64,000 nucleotides of DNA from Balamuthia mandrillaris (Eukaryota; Discosea; Longamoebia; Balamuthiidae), in the NCBI GenBank assembly GCA_031835245.1, contig JAVKOQ010000237.1, forward strand, positions 1 through 64,000. The letters are read 5' to 3'. Shown one piece after another: positions 47,203 to 58,034 of the stretch (its first letter is position 1; every line of letters begins with the position of its first letter). A program made the position numbers and the translations under genes. The notes under the pieces are model-generated. The model saw nothing but the letters and a program-made list of their open reading frames with translations. It had not been told where the DNA came from and searched no databases.

Positions 47203-48813
47203 ATGAGGAAGGGAAGCACCTTCTCTGCGGTTGCTGTCCTGTTACTCTTGCTGGGTGGTAGTCCACAAGTGCATTGCCGCTCCGGTGTTGTTGGTGCGCG
47301 TGAGGAACGAAGCTCGCATAGGCTAGAGCTTCCTCCCCAAGCCAGAGCATCAGCCTTTCCAACTTCATTTTCAGTCATCGTGCCAACCCACAACAACGAG
47401 GCCTTTGTCATCCGCACACTAAAGAGCGTGGAAAGTAGCATCCAATTCTTCTTCAAACATGCCACAAACTCCAACAAGGCTCTCCATACCATTCTTGACG
47501 AGGAGCACATAGCACTACTCTCCAAGACGAAAGCGGAGGTAGTCATCGTGGATGACGCCTCCACCGATCATACCCTCACTAAAGCTCTCAACTTTGTGCA
47601 GCGAAGGAAACAACAGCAGCAGCGTAGTGGTCGTCTCTCGTGGAAGGTTTTGTCTTTGCCAGAACAGCTCTATGGTGGGGCGGCTCGTAATCTTGGAGCG
47701 TTGCACTCCGAGGGGGAGGTGCTCTTCTTTCTGGATGCAGACGACTTGTTTCATCGTGAGCATGTGCTGGCGTGTTTTCCTGCACTGGCAGCAAAAAGGG
47801 AGGAACTCGTGATGGTTCGTTTGATCATCAGCTGTTCTCACGCTTAATATAACCTCGAAAACAACACAAACCAAAAAATGCATACATACACTTCAAACAA
47901 GTAAACAAAAGGCAGAGACAGGAGTGAATGTGGAACTGGCAAACATTCATCCGGATTGGAAGGAGAGAATCAGAGCAACCATACCGCAGAACAAATGCTT
48001 GTACCGCAACTTTCATGACTTTGTGGAGGGCTTCCCAGAGCAAGAGGTCTATCGCCGCTACGATGACTATGGCTATGTTAGAACCATGGCCTTGTTCCGC
48101 ACTGAAGTCTTCAAGGTACTGCTTACAGAGAGGGCTAAATGATGAAAGGACGAAAAACAAAAGAGAGGAAAAAGATGAAGGAAAGAAAGTGCTCTAACAA
48201 GGGTTTCTGTGTAGTTGGATAGGGAGACTGTCACCTACAAATTCTACCCAGGTAACTCGTTGGACAAACAACGTAAACGGTTCGAGGTGGCGCTGGAGGA
48301 GGCTGGTCTCTACGAAGAGGCAAACACGGCGGAGGACATGGTGCGAGAAAGCCTTTTGTTCTCTCATGGCCTTCACCTCCGAGATAAAGCTCTCGCCATT
48401 AAACAAGGTATCTTCGTTCTGTTTCTTGATGTGTTGTCAGCGTTGCAAAACAATACAAAAACATATGCAGGAAGAGCTATAGAAGAGAACCCGCTCTGGG
48501 CCATTCATTCTTACCTCGTCAAGCAAGCAAGGAAGAGCGGCAGCTGTGAGAATTATGGGAGGATAAATGCCCATTTTCTAAAGTACATTTTACCAGTAAG
48601 AATGAAAGCGGTAAAAATTTTTTAGCTAACCTCTTGAACGTTGTTAAAAGGCGGCAACGATTGTTAGACTTCGCAGAAGAGGAGGAAAAGAACGGTCGTA
48701 TGCAGCGTGCCCTATGGACACGTCAAGTGGCTGCAACCATGATTAGTCCCAACGCTACTCAGCGAGATGGAGTTCATGGTCCTGTTCAGTTCTATATAGA
48801 ATCAAAAAGGTGA
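47203..48813 (+). CDS. GT2-family glycosyltransferase, paralogue C
   Basis: Exons 47203-47814, 47912-48115, 48215-48407, 48471-48582, 48651-48813; 427 aa. It has a signal peptide (FSAVAVLLLLLGGSPQVHC). GT-A motifs: FSVIVPTHNNE, VVIVDDASTDHT, YGGAARNLGALHS, FFLDADDLFHREHV, then CLYRNFHDFVEGFPEQEVY and RETVTYKFYPGNSLDKQ. Exon 2 (204 nt) and the last exon (163 nt) are exactly as long as in paralogue B, and all phases match. A GTCGACA word lies 50 bp upstream of the start, so it probably has its own promoter. Acceptor substrate unknown. Confidence 0.82.
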
Positions 48814-48834
48814 ATGGAGGCCTGAGTGTATGCA

Positions 48835-48870
<36 letters not shown>

Positions 48871-48939
48871 GTGTCCAAAAAAAATAAATAACTATTAAAA
48901 TCAACAACATTGCAAGAATGTGGCTTGTCCTTCGTGCTG

Positions 48940-49099
48940 TTATTTTGAAGGACTGCAGTCCTTCAAAGGATGTAATTTCTCCAAAGATAAGATGTATTCA
49001 GAACACACGCGGTCCATCCATGCATCTTCCCAAAAGTCCCTAAGGGTGCCATTCCTATTAGCTACGGACAGGAAGAAGAGGGGAGAGCGAGAGAGAGCG

Positions 49100-49138
<39 letters not shown>

Positions 49139-49880
49139 CTAACCATCCCTCTAGCCACGCGCAATGACCTCCTCTCTTCGTGGTAACTACGATGAGATTT
49201 TCATTTTCGTTGGTCTCCTCAAATGGAGCACACCTATTTGTTGAAAAAGAAACCATCATCAGGGATTGTAGGAGAGAGCAAAAAGAAAAAGAGAAAGAAT
49301 GTGAGATGGAGGGATCACCCACCAATAAGGACAAAGTGGATCGTCCATGGCATTGACGCAAAGAGTAGGAATAGCAGTTTTACCGATATGAGGTTGGCTG
49401 CTACAACTGCGATAATACTCTTCATTAGTGGCGTAGCCAAACATGCGAATACTAAGATGTTTGTCTATGTCGTAGAGTGAGCTGCTTGAAAGTAGGTTGA
49501 AAACATCCTGTTGAATCTGCTGATTCTTAGATAGTTGGTGCCAATGCCTGTTGCCCGTCGAGGTAACGATACATTGGTATTAGTATGTCATTCGTGTTAC
49601 TCTGTTCTTCTCTCTCTCTCTCTTTCTCTTTCTCTCACGTTCTCTCTCGCCTTGCTTTTTTTCAACTTGGTTGCCGCGGCTCAATTAATCTTTTGTTGCA
49701 AGTGAGACTCCAAACCTTTTGATATAGCCCAGCACTTCTATCCGCAGCAATTTAGAATATAGCTTGCTTCCCCACTCTCTCTGTAACCGTTGACTCACCT
49801 CCACCAGATTCCACGGGTTTGAAAATAAGCATGCTCCATCCAACTGAAACAGCGAGGGAGGAAGAGAAAATTGGAGAAAC

Positions 49881-49915
<35 letters not shown>

Positions 49916-50156
49916 GGATAGAGGAGGGGGGGGGGAAGAGAGAATGCAGAGATAACGCACAGGGACATTGACGCCGTCTTCGCCAAGGTACTTTCCAAGT
50001 ACGTTAGCACCCATGCTGAACGCAACAGCATAGAGGCGAGAGCGCTTCGGCACTCTAGGGCTTGCCCTTATGTAAGGAATGACCTGCCTTATGTCGTCTG
50101 TCAAACCTGGATAAAACATATGTGGCGTCTATAGAGCGTAAGTAAGTAAAGGACAT

Positions 50157-50198
<42 letters not shown>

Positions 50199-50713
50199 AG
50201 CAGAGAGTTAGGCGAGAAAGTTACTCTCAATTCGGAGTCACCACAGCCGCGTGCATGGACGACTACGCAGCGAAAGCGTCTCTGCCGACAATGCTTCAAG
50301 AACTGGCGTATATAGCGAGAGCGAGAGCTGCCAGCCAGCCCATGAAGAACTATGACGGTTGGTCTCGGTGGCTCTTGCTCCTCGTCCTCTTCGGACTCTC
50401 CTTTTTGTCCCTCTTCTGGAAGCTTCATCCAGTCCAAATGCAGTTCCGTTCCATCTTTCAGCGCGAAGCACTCCCTGTAAAAGGGGATGTGGGCTCTTCG
50501 GCGAGCCAGAACGCCCAACAGGGTTTGCGGGTGGCAGTTGGAGACCAGAAAGGAGGGCCAGTAGTAAGAGCAGAGGGAGGGCACGCCGGACAGCAGCTCC
50601 TTGTTGAAAGTCGTGGCTTTGTAGTGCAGCTGCGGAAGCTCCCCTATCCACAACAGGTAATGAATGGTGTAAGCCAGGAACAGCACCACTCCTACGGCGA
50701 AGAACCAGTACAT
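48940..50713 (-). CDS. Alpha/beta hydrolase of the ABHD1/3 (EMB8/YheT) group
   Basis: Exons 50713-50225, 50128-49961, 49843-49716, 49547-49323, 49233-49144, 49054-48940; 404 aa. An N-terminal hydrophobic span (FFAVGVVLFLAYTIHYLLW) anchors it to a membrane, as in ABHD3. Conserved: SNCHPQTLLG, TVIVLHGLAGSSRSRYIR, VVVHARGCGDSEL, nucleophile elbow AFSMGAN (Ser), acid in NAMDDPLCP and catalytic His in RGGHCAWLEG. ABHD3 is a phospholipase with preference for medium-chain and oxidised phosphatidylcholines; the substrate here is inferred at most. All three catalytic residues are intact. Confidence 0.9.
49101..49137 (+). repeat. GA microsatellite in hydrolase intron 5
   Basis: About eighteen GA units, CT on the sense strand. 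Similar tracts lie at 49882-49914 (intron 2) and 50160-50196 (intron 1). Confidence 0.9.
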
Positions 50714-51056
50714 CGCTGTCCTCTCCGCCTTGTCTCTTCAGAGATTCTCGTGCGCTGCTGCTGCCTGCTACTGTGTTTTTTGTTTTTTGTTTTTTGTTTA
50801 TGTTCGTGGCGCAACAAAAAGAAAGCCAGGCTCCTCCCTCCCCCCAGGGCGAATAGCAGCTCAAGTTCCTGCTTGTCTTCCTCGTCCTCCCTCGCGCTTA
50901 TACTAATAATAATAATAATAATAAATAATCCGCTATCTTCCGGCGGTCTATTTGTTGCTAAGCAACACATTAATTAGATCTACGATATCCGATCGCTTCG
51001 GTTTTTTTGATTTTTTGTTGGCTATCTACAAAAGATAAATCTCCGTGGCTTGGCCC
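50714..51056. other. Gap between hydrolase start and peptidase stop
   Basis: 343 bp, no gene seen; an AAT trinucleotide run lies near 50905-50930. It probably contains the hydrolase promoter. Confidence 0.4.
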
Positions 51057-53016
51057 TCACTGGAAGAGCGGGAAGACGGGCTGAATGTCCACAGGAATGC
51101 TGGCTTCCTGCAGTTTGTCCAGAGCGCGACGAGTGTGGGACCTGTAGACGCCATACCTGTCCAACATGCTTTTGGCCTTGGCTTTGTCGCCATCCCCTTG
51201 CAATGTTAGGATATCTCGTGTAAGCCCTCGCACTGCCTCTTCTATCTGATCAAAGCAGACGCGAAAGGTCTCCGTGTCCTCGTCATAGGCGAAGCCCCCA
51301 CAGTCCAGTATATAGTTGAGCTGCAGAGCTTGGCCTTTGCCGTGCGCTTCATCCAGGCCAAAACGAATGGACCTTTTTTTTCCTCTTTAGTGCTGACGTT
51401 AAAGGTCGGTAGATGACAGAGGAACGCACCTGAAAGCAGAGGCGAGATAGGTTATATAGAGGCTACGCTTGGTGGAGGGATCAACACGAGCACCACTATC
51501 CATCAAGTATTGCAATGCATAAAGAGACTGTCGCGAAGAAAAAGTTAACAGAATAAAAACAATAATTCAAAGAAAGACAGAGACTACACAAGAAAAAACA
51601 AAAAGAAAACGAGGAATGTACGGTTATATCGGCTTTGGCTTCCTCTATGGCAGAATGGAGCTCTTGTAACTCTCTGCGCACGCTGCTTTCTCTGCTCTTC
51701 CCTTCTTCATCTACCAAAGTGATGCTGTGAGGACCGAGACTGTGGCTCACTTCGTGAGCAAGGATGTGCGTGAAGAATGCATCAAAGGAGACCTCATTCC
51801 TTTGGTCCTTGTCCAAGATGAGGTCGCTAATAGGCAGCAGTATGTGCTTAAACTTGGCTTCCTGTACATTTTTAAGAATGACCAACTTGCTGCCAGCCGC
51901 CTTAACAACTTGTTCGTCATTTGGCAAACTTCAAAAGGAGCAGGTCAGCAAATAGAATCAATCTGGTGAAGAGAATAACGCACTTGAAAGCAGCAGTTTG
52001 AGGCCCTGCTCGATCACCAGCGGTAAGCACTTGATTGACGACCACAATGGGAGAGCTGAGGCCAAGATTGGGGTTTTTGTATTTGTCCTCAACAGGAAGG
52101 TTGTTCTCCAGCTCCTGCAGCCATCCTCTGAATGCTTGTAGCTTCTTGGTTTCCTCAAAGTCCCGCACTGTGATAAAGGCCTCAAAACTGGCTTTATAGT
52201 TGTAAAGAGCGTCCTCGTAGACCTCGTAAGGTCCAAAAGTCACGTCAAACTTGCTCTCCTCCGCGATGGCCAACCAGTCCTTCTCGCTCTGAAAGTAGTT
52301 GTTGCTGAGGAGACTATCCGCTCTGCTTCTCAGAAAGCGAACCAGAGTCTCGTTATGACTTGATCCTATTGTTGAGCTTCTTCAGCCATCGGCTTGTGTG
52401 TGGAGGGGAGAGAAAGAGAGCGAGAGAGAGAGAGAGAGAGAGAGAGACCTTCTTTGGCAGCATCCTCCTCAAGCAAGTCAGCAGCTTCGTGAAGGCGGTC
52501 CCTGATGGGAGCGAGAGCCTGCTTGTACTCCTCGTTATAAGGCACCAGCACGAGGTTTCCAGTCCTGTCCCTGCGCACCACAGTGTAGAAGCCTTTGGCA
52601 GCGTCCACCTCTTCCTTGGAGAGCTTTCCGCTGTGCACCCATGCATCAAACTCTTCCTTGGTCATGTCCTCCGGATAGAAGTTGGCTCCTTTGGGCTTTG
52701 CTCCCATGCCTTGAATGAAGGGCTTGTCCTCGTCAAGGCGGTCCCAAGGCCCCATGTTAATGGCATAGTAGTGAAGGACCTCCCCGGCGGCGCCGTCCTC
52801 TTGGAGACGCTGCAGCAGGGCTTCGTTGTCGTTCCACATTTGGCGCATGAAGAGGGCGTCAAGGGGTTTGGCGGCCTCCCCCAGCTTTTGGAGAGCAGCC
52901 TTCTCACCAGCAGTGAGGTGGCTCACATCAGCTGTGATCTCAGCCGCCACGTACTGCTTCAACCTCTCCGCCACGCTGCGCCCCTCCCCCCCTCCTCCTC
53001 CTCCTCTTCCTTCCAT
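51057..53016 (-). CDS. M49-family zinc peptidase (DPP III-like, HExxH type)
   Basis: Exons 53016-52449, 52365-51984, 51928-51622, 51527-51430, 51372-51057; 556 aa against about 740 for animal DPP III. The zinc site is HEVSHSLGPH, with the second motif EEAKADI (third zinc ligand Glu) 52 residues later. Canonical DPP III has HELLGH (HExxxH); this HExxH form is like the shorter prokaryote- and plant-type M49 proteins, including the C-terminal half of plant NUDT3. The substrate-pocket region FGPYEVYEDALYNYKASFEAF is conserved. There is no signal peptide, so it is cytosolic. Removal of N-terminal dipeptides is likely but unproven. Introns 2 and 4 start with GTGCGT. Confidence 0.85.
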
Positions 53017-53179
53017 TTTTCTTTCAATTTTTTTGTTTTTTTATTTTATTTGATGAAAGTGAATTGACCCCTCACCCTGATCGATCGAAAATATTTAATC
53101 GAATAGCACATTTATCAATATTTATAGCAATAGATCAATAATTATCAATAATTATTGTCTGTAAGCTTCGGTCCAAATT

Positions 53180-54252
53180 TTAGCGGTAATGAAACTTCAG
53201 CTTGCAGAGATACTTGATGTGCACCTGGCGAACATCGTACACAATGTACTCGTTGTAAAGCAGCGAAGAGTATGACGATGATGAAGAAGGGGTACCGATG
53301 GGAACCACCACGCATGACTGTAGAGTTATGCTCTGATGTGGGTCTGGCCGGGTCTGGCCCACGCCTTTGGTCGAGTGAAAGCCGGCAGGGGGGCTTTCCA
53401 TGTATTCGGCATGGCTTCGCTCGTACATGTTGCCAAGGGCTACCTCTGCTAAAATGGCCAGCCCCACATTTTGTTCTTCAGTGGCCCTGCAATAGTTTGC
53501 TGATTTGCTAAGGAGAGTATGATGAAGGCCCAACAGATATATTAAGTTTGAGAAAAATTCACAATGAGAGAGATGCAGGTACCTGACCATGTCTGCAAAG
53601 TAAACGCCTTTACCAAACTGTAGCAAAATGGTTCAGTTTGGCAGATTGAAGGAAATAAGAGAGAGCGGGGAGATTATTACCATGTAACCAGTCACTGGAG
53701 CTTCAGGAGGCGCAATTCTAAGGCCTTGGGACAATATGCCCACAAAGTTGGTCAACCTCGAGCCATGCCACAATAACTGTTCAACATTCAAAAAAAATAA
53801 GGTAAACCAGTGGCACTAAGTAGAGCAGGAGAAGCAGCCAACCATTTTGTTGTCGATGTCTTTACAAAACTCGTCGTACCGCTCTTGTTCTCCTTCTCGC
53901 TCTATGCTATACAAATCCAACAACTCCAGCTCATAATTGGAGTGAGTGGGAGCATGGGTATGGCGAATGTACATGCGCACAAGATCCAGTTCTTGCTCGT
54001 CGTCTACAGGGACTATCCTCGTGTTCAGTCGTTTGTAGTAGCTGGGAATGGTTTTATTCTTGTTTTGCTTGAGCAACCGCACAGCTACTTCCATATCGGA
54101 CAGAGCATCCAGCATTTTGATTTTTTGTTTTAGTAAGTACTCGCTGTCGATAACCACTGGCCTTTTTTTCCTCCCGAAGGAATGTGGTATCACACTTTTA
54201 CCAGGAAAACCAATATTAGGGCAAAGGAGGAAGGGAGAGAGGGGGAGAGAGA

Positions 54253-54310
<58 letters not shown>

Positions 54311-55538
54311 AAGAGGGAGAGGGAGAGTAGCGCACGTGTAGAACTGGTTGGTACAGTCTATAAGCTGCGTTTGTTTGTCTAGCCCAGTGGTGCAATTTCC
54401 TTTGTCTTGGAGAATATCATGTATCTGACTCAATACTTGGTACTGATAAGCAATAGAGAACAGAAGGGAGGGCGAGAGAGAGAGGAGTGAGTTGAAATGG
54501 TAAATCCAAAGGCAAAAGTGGAAGCCGTACGCCTGCCAAGATAGTGGCCTTAGAAAGTCGGCCCAGGGGCATCTTCTGCGTGTCAATTTCCATTTCTGCT
54601 AACGTATCTTCCATCGCTTCAATATTGAATATCAGCTGTATCAGATCCTGCAGGATAACACATGTGTTTTACATACAAATCGTTAACCATAAGATAGAGC
54701 AGTACAATACACCCAGCGAGAAAACTACCTTAAGTCTAGAATCTTCTAAAAGCTGTTTCTCCTCCTCAGTCAAATTGGGGTCTTCCTCGCCTCCTTCGCC
54801 TTCTTCGTCAGAAAGGCCATCAAGACTGTAGTTTACATCCACAACGTGGTACTTGCCTGGCTTCTTTACAAAGAGTTCTGGTCGTCTGTTGTCCCAAGAG
54901 TTATGAGTCTTTTCCTCGAATGCCGTTTCGAACTTCTCCTTGGCATCTTCCAGGGATTCGCAGGGAGTGATCTTTTTGCCACCAACAAAGGTGCCAAGCT
55001 TCCCCCACTTCCGCCACAGATACCATTCCTTCTTGTCATCCGTTTCAATGAGTTGAAGCTTGTAGTAAAAATTGAGCCCAAGCGAAATGTCGGCCATGTT
55101 GAGAACCGCATTATAACTCGTGCCGTCTTCTTCGTAGATGTGCCCATTTTCGTGAAGACCTGACTCTGGGTCTACTGCTGAGTTGCCTTTGATCACTACT
55201 TTCTTTGTTCGTTTCCGTGGGGTCGTTGTTCGCTCAGATCTTTTTCTCTTGGTAGGAGTTAGCGCATCTGATGGGCTCTCTTGGCTTTCTTCTCCTTGTG
55301 TTGGTTCTTTGCCCTGTCGAAGGATTTGCTTTCGCTATAACACAGAGGAAAGTTAGACAAAACGCCTTAACTGCGAGAGCAGGTTGATAAAAGATGTGTA
55401 CTCTATCAAAGCGAAAATCTCGCAAAAAAGCGACGCGTGACTCTTCTGGCATTATCCAATCCAGCCGCTCTACCTCAAAACCTCGCCATGTACATTTACT
55501 CCAAGCTGTTATCTTTACCGTTAGTGGCCGCAAGAGAA

Positions 55539-55574
<36 letters not shown>

Positions 55575-57351
55575 CATGTACCACTAAGATGTCCATTACA
55601 GCGAAACTCGCGAGCTCCATTTTTGTTGTTGGTGGTATAAAGATCTCCATTGCCACATAAGGTGCATTTAGGCAAAGCTCCGAATAACATGCCTTCAGCG
55701 CAGCGATCGAGCAAACGTTGCAAGCTACCAGTGGTTGGCTGATTATTCAAAGCTAGAAGTTCTTGTATCTCCTTCTTTTTGCAATGCCTCCTCAAGCTGT
55801 CTTTGATGTGCCACCACTTCTCGTTTTGTATTTGGACCTCTTGATCGAGAGCAACTTGTTCGGTGCTAACCTCTTCTTCCTCTGCTCCCTCTTTTTCCTT
55901 GTCTTTTCCTTTGTCGCGGTCCGTTTCCTCTTTTTCCTTTTTCTTTTCTTCCTTGTCTATATTCTCCTGCAAATTTGATGCCTGGTCTTCTACTTTTACC
56001 TTTTGTGAAGAGGAGGATGTACGTCTCTTCTTGTTGGAAACTGGGGAATCATCTTGCTCTTTTTTGTTCTCAGCAGAACCAGAAGCGTCGTCAGTAATGC
56101 GTTTCAGTAACATTTGTTGGTCATTCCAGCGCAGCTTGTCCATCTCCCTGATTGCAGAAGCTTCCTCTACAGGCAACTCGTGTCGCAGGAAGAAGCAATC
56201 CACATGATGCCACTCAGGAAGTAATCCGCTGTTGTTGTTGGTCAAAAAAAAAAAACAAAACAAAAAAGAGACTAGTATCTCGAAAGGAAGAGTTTATCGT
56301 ACAATTTGCGAGAGAAAGCGAGCTTGGCCAAGCGGATCTCATCTTTTGGGATAGCTTCCATGCACACTCTGCATTTGGACCGGCCGCTGCTTGCGTACTC
56401 TGCCTTACACAGATCTCCTCTAACGGTAGTTTTCTCAAGCCCGCTGTTCCTCTTTCGTTTCAAACGTTCTTGTTCCTTTTTCCGCTTCTTTTTCTCTTTT
56501 TGTTCCTTTTCTTTTTTCTTTGCTTTCAAGGGTTCCTTTTTCTTTTTACCCTTGACCTCTTCTTCGCTCTCTTCCGCTTCGCTTTCTTCCTCTTCCTCTT
56601 CTTCCATGTCAACAGTGTATCCCTTTCGAAGGAGCTTATCACGTACCAACATCAAGATTTTGCCAAGTTTGTTGGGTCCGCCCCCATTCTTTCCAGCAAA
56701 CCAGCAACTATCTGCATAGCAAAGCAAGCCTTAATACTCTATCTGTCTGATCTCTGTTCTCTCTCTCTCTCTCTACAAAAAACGGATACCTCCACGACTT
56801 TGAGCAACCAAGGAAGCATCCCCAGTTTGGAGCAAGACATTGCGAGCGTCCTTGTGTTGCTTGAACTTGGCGGACACCGCTTTCATCATCACGTCCTCTT
56901 TGACTTGATCCCAGTCGGCGCGGACGGTGGCAGCTCCCGACTTAGTGAGTTTTGTGGCTAAACAGCCGGCTTTGCCTGGGGTGTTAGCTCTGCGTATGGT
57001 ATCTTCGAAAGGAGTTCCTGTGATGGCGAAGAAGGTGGGGGTCAGCCACAATAGTTAGGGAAGGGCATTACGTTCATGGCTGCCTTTGCATCTACCTGCA
57101 AACTTTTGTGCGTGGTAGTAATGCTCCTAAGTTGGTGGGTTCGTTTGGCGTGTTACAGATGAGTGAACCGATCTCTCAAAAAAAAAAATATGAGAGGCAA
57201 AAAGAGCAAGTGTAAAACATAACGATACCGTGGACGGCCATGTTATACCATCTATTTTCACGGGAAAGGTACTCAAGTTTGAAAAGCAACCATAAGGTGG
57301 GAATACCTTGATGCCGTGGAATTTTATCACTTTCTTGGTCTCTTGCTCCAT
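53180..57351 (-). CDS. NADAR-PARP1 fusion: poly(ADP-ribose) polymerase with N-terminal NADAR domain
   Basis: Thirteen exons: 57351-57229, 57126-57096, 57017-56790, 56711-56303, 56228-55582, 55505-55402, 55334-54729, 54647-54531, 54442-54336, 54194-53843, 53776-53681, 53617-53583, 53507-53180; 1060 aa. Residues 1-155 are a NADAR (YbiA-like) fold: [27 protein letters not shown], then [20 protein letters not shown] and LMLVR. A Glu then Lys-rich linker leads to one PARP zinc finger (SGRSKCRVC ... HHVDC, about 228-310), PADR1 with its Cys4 zinc site (CTLC ... CNGHLSAWSKC), WGR ([10 protein letters not shown]), the helical regulatory domain ([16 protein letters not shown]) and the ART domain with [28 protein letters not shown] and zinc finger share exon 4, so the fusion is not a model artefact. 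It is nuclear (KRKR signals). Confidence 0.92.
54239..54304 (+). repeat. GA microsatellite in PARP intron 9
   Basis: About thirty GA units interrupted by GGG, CT on the sense strand, within the intron following the GTGCGC donor. Confidence 0.9.
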
Positions 57352-58034
57352 TTATTCTAGTGATTCGTTTCTTTGCTACTCTTTTTGGTTGTTTTCGCTT
57401 TGTTGTCTCAAATTCAATTCCTGGAACAAATTCGGAAGATACTATGTCGACAAAAATAAATTTGGATGGACGTGTACTTTCCTATTTTCTGCCACGTTAC
57501 CCAATAGATGTAACTCCGCGGTCCCTTTTCGCCGTGTCAAATATTTCCGTCGATTTTCCGACAAAAATGTGCCACGTCCGCGAAAATTATCCTACCTGGG
57601 GGACAGGTGACGAGTATCAAGAATTCCGTAAACGATAAATAATTCATTGAGTGGAAAAGAATTGTTGCCTCTCTCTCGTGAGGAAAGGAACAGGGGGGAA
57701 AAATAAGGAGAGAGAGAAGAAGCAAGAAGAAAACTTTTTTTTTGCGTTCAAGCAGAAAAAGAAGAGAAAGGGGATTCAAAAAAAAAAAACAGAGAAAAGG
57801 TGAGTTTTCCTCTCTTGCTTTTTTTCCACTCTTCCTTCGATGGGCTTGTTGATTTCGGTTTGGATGCGCTTTGATGTTGTGGAAACTTCCTTCCTGGATT
57901 TTTTTTTTGTAAGCCAAAGATTTTGTTCATCTAATTTCTTTCTTGCTTTGTTTCTCTTCTGGATTAGTGCCCATTCTTGCCTGAACACCCCCATCGTGTG
58001 ACATCTTTCGAGCAAGCAGACGACAAACAGCACC
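57352..58034. promoter_or_regulatory. Divergent promoter, NADAR-PARP and bZIP genes
   Basis: 683 bp with no supported CDS; both genes start at its edges. It contains GTCGACA at 57446-57452, and purine-rich sequence (57690-57790) that is probably bZIP leader. Confidence 0.45.
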
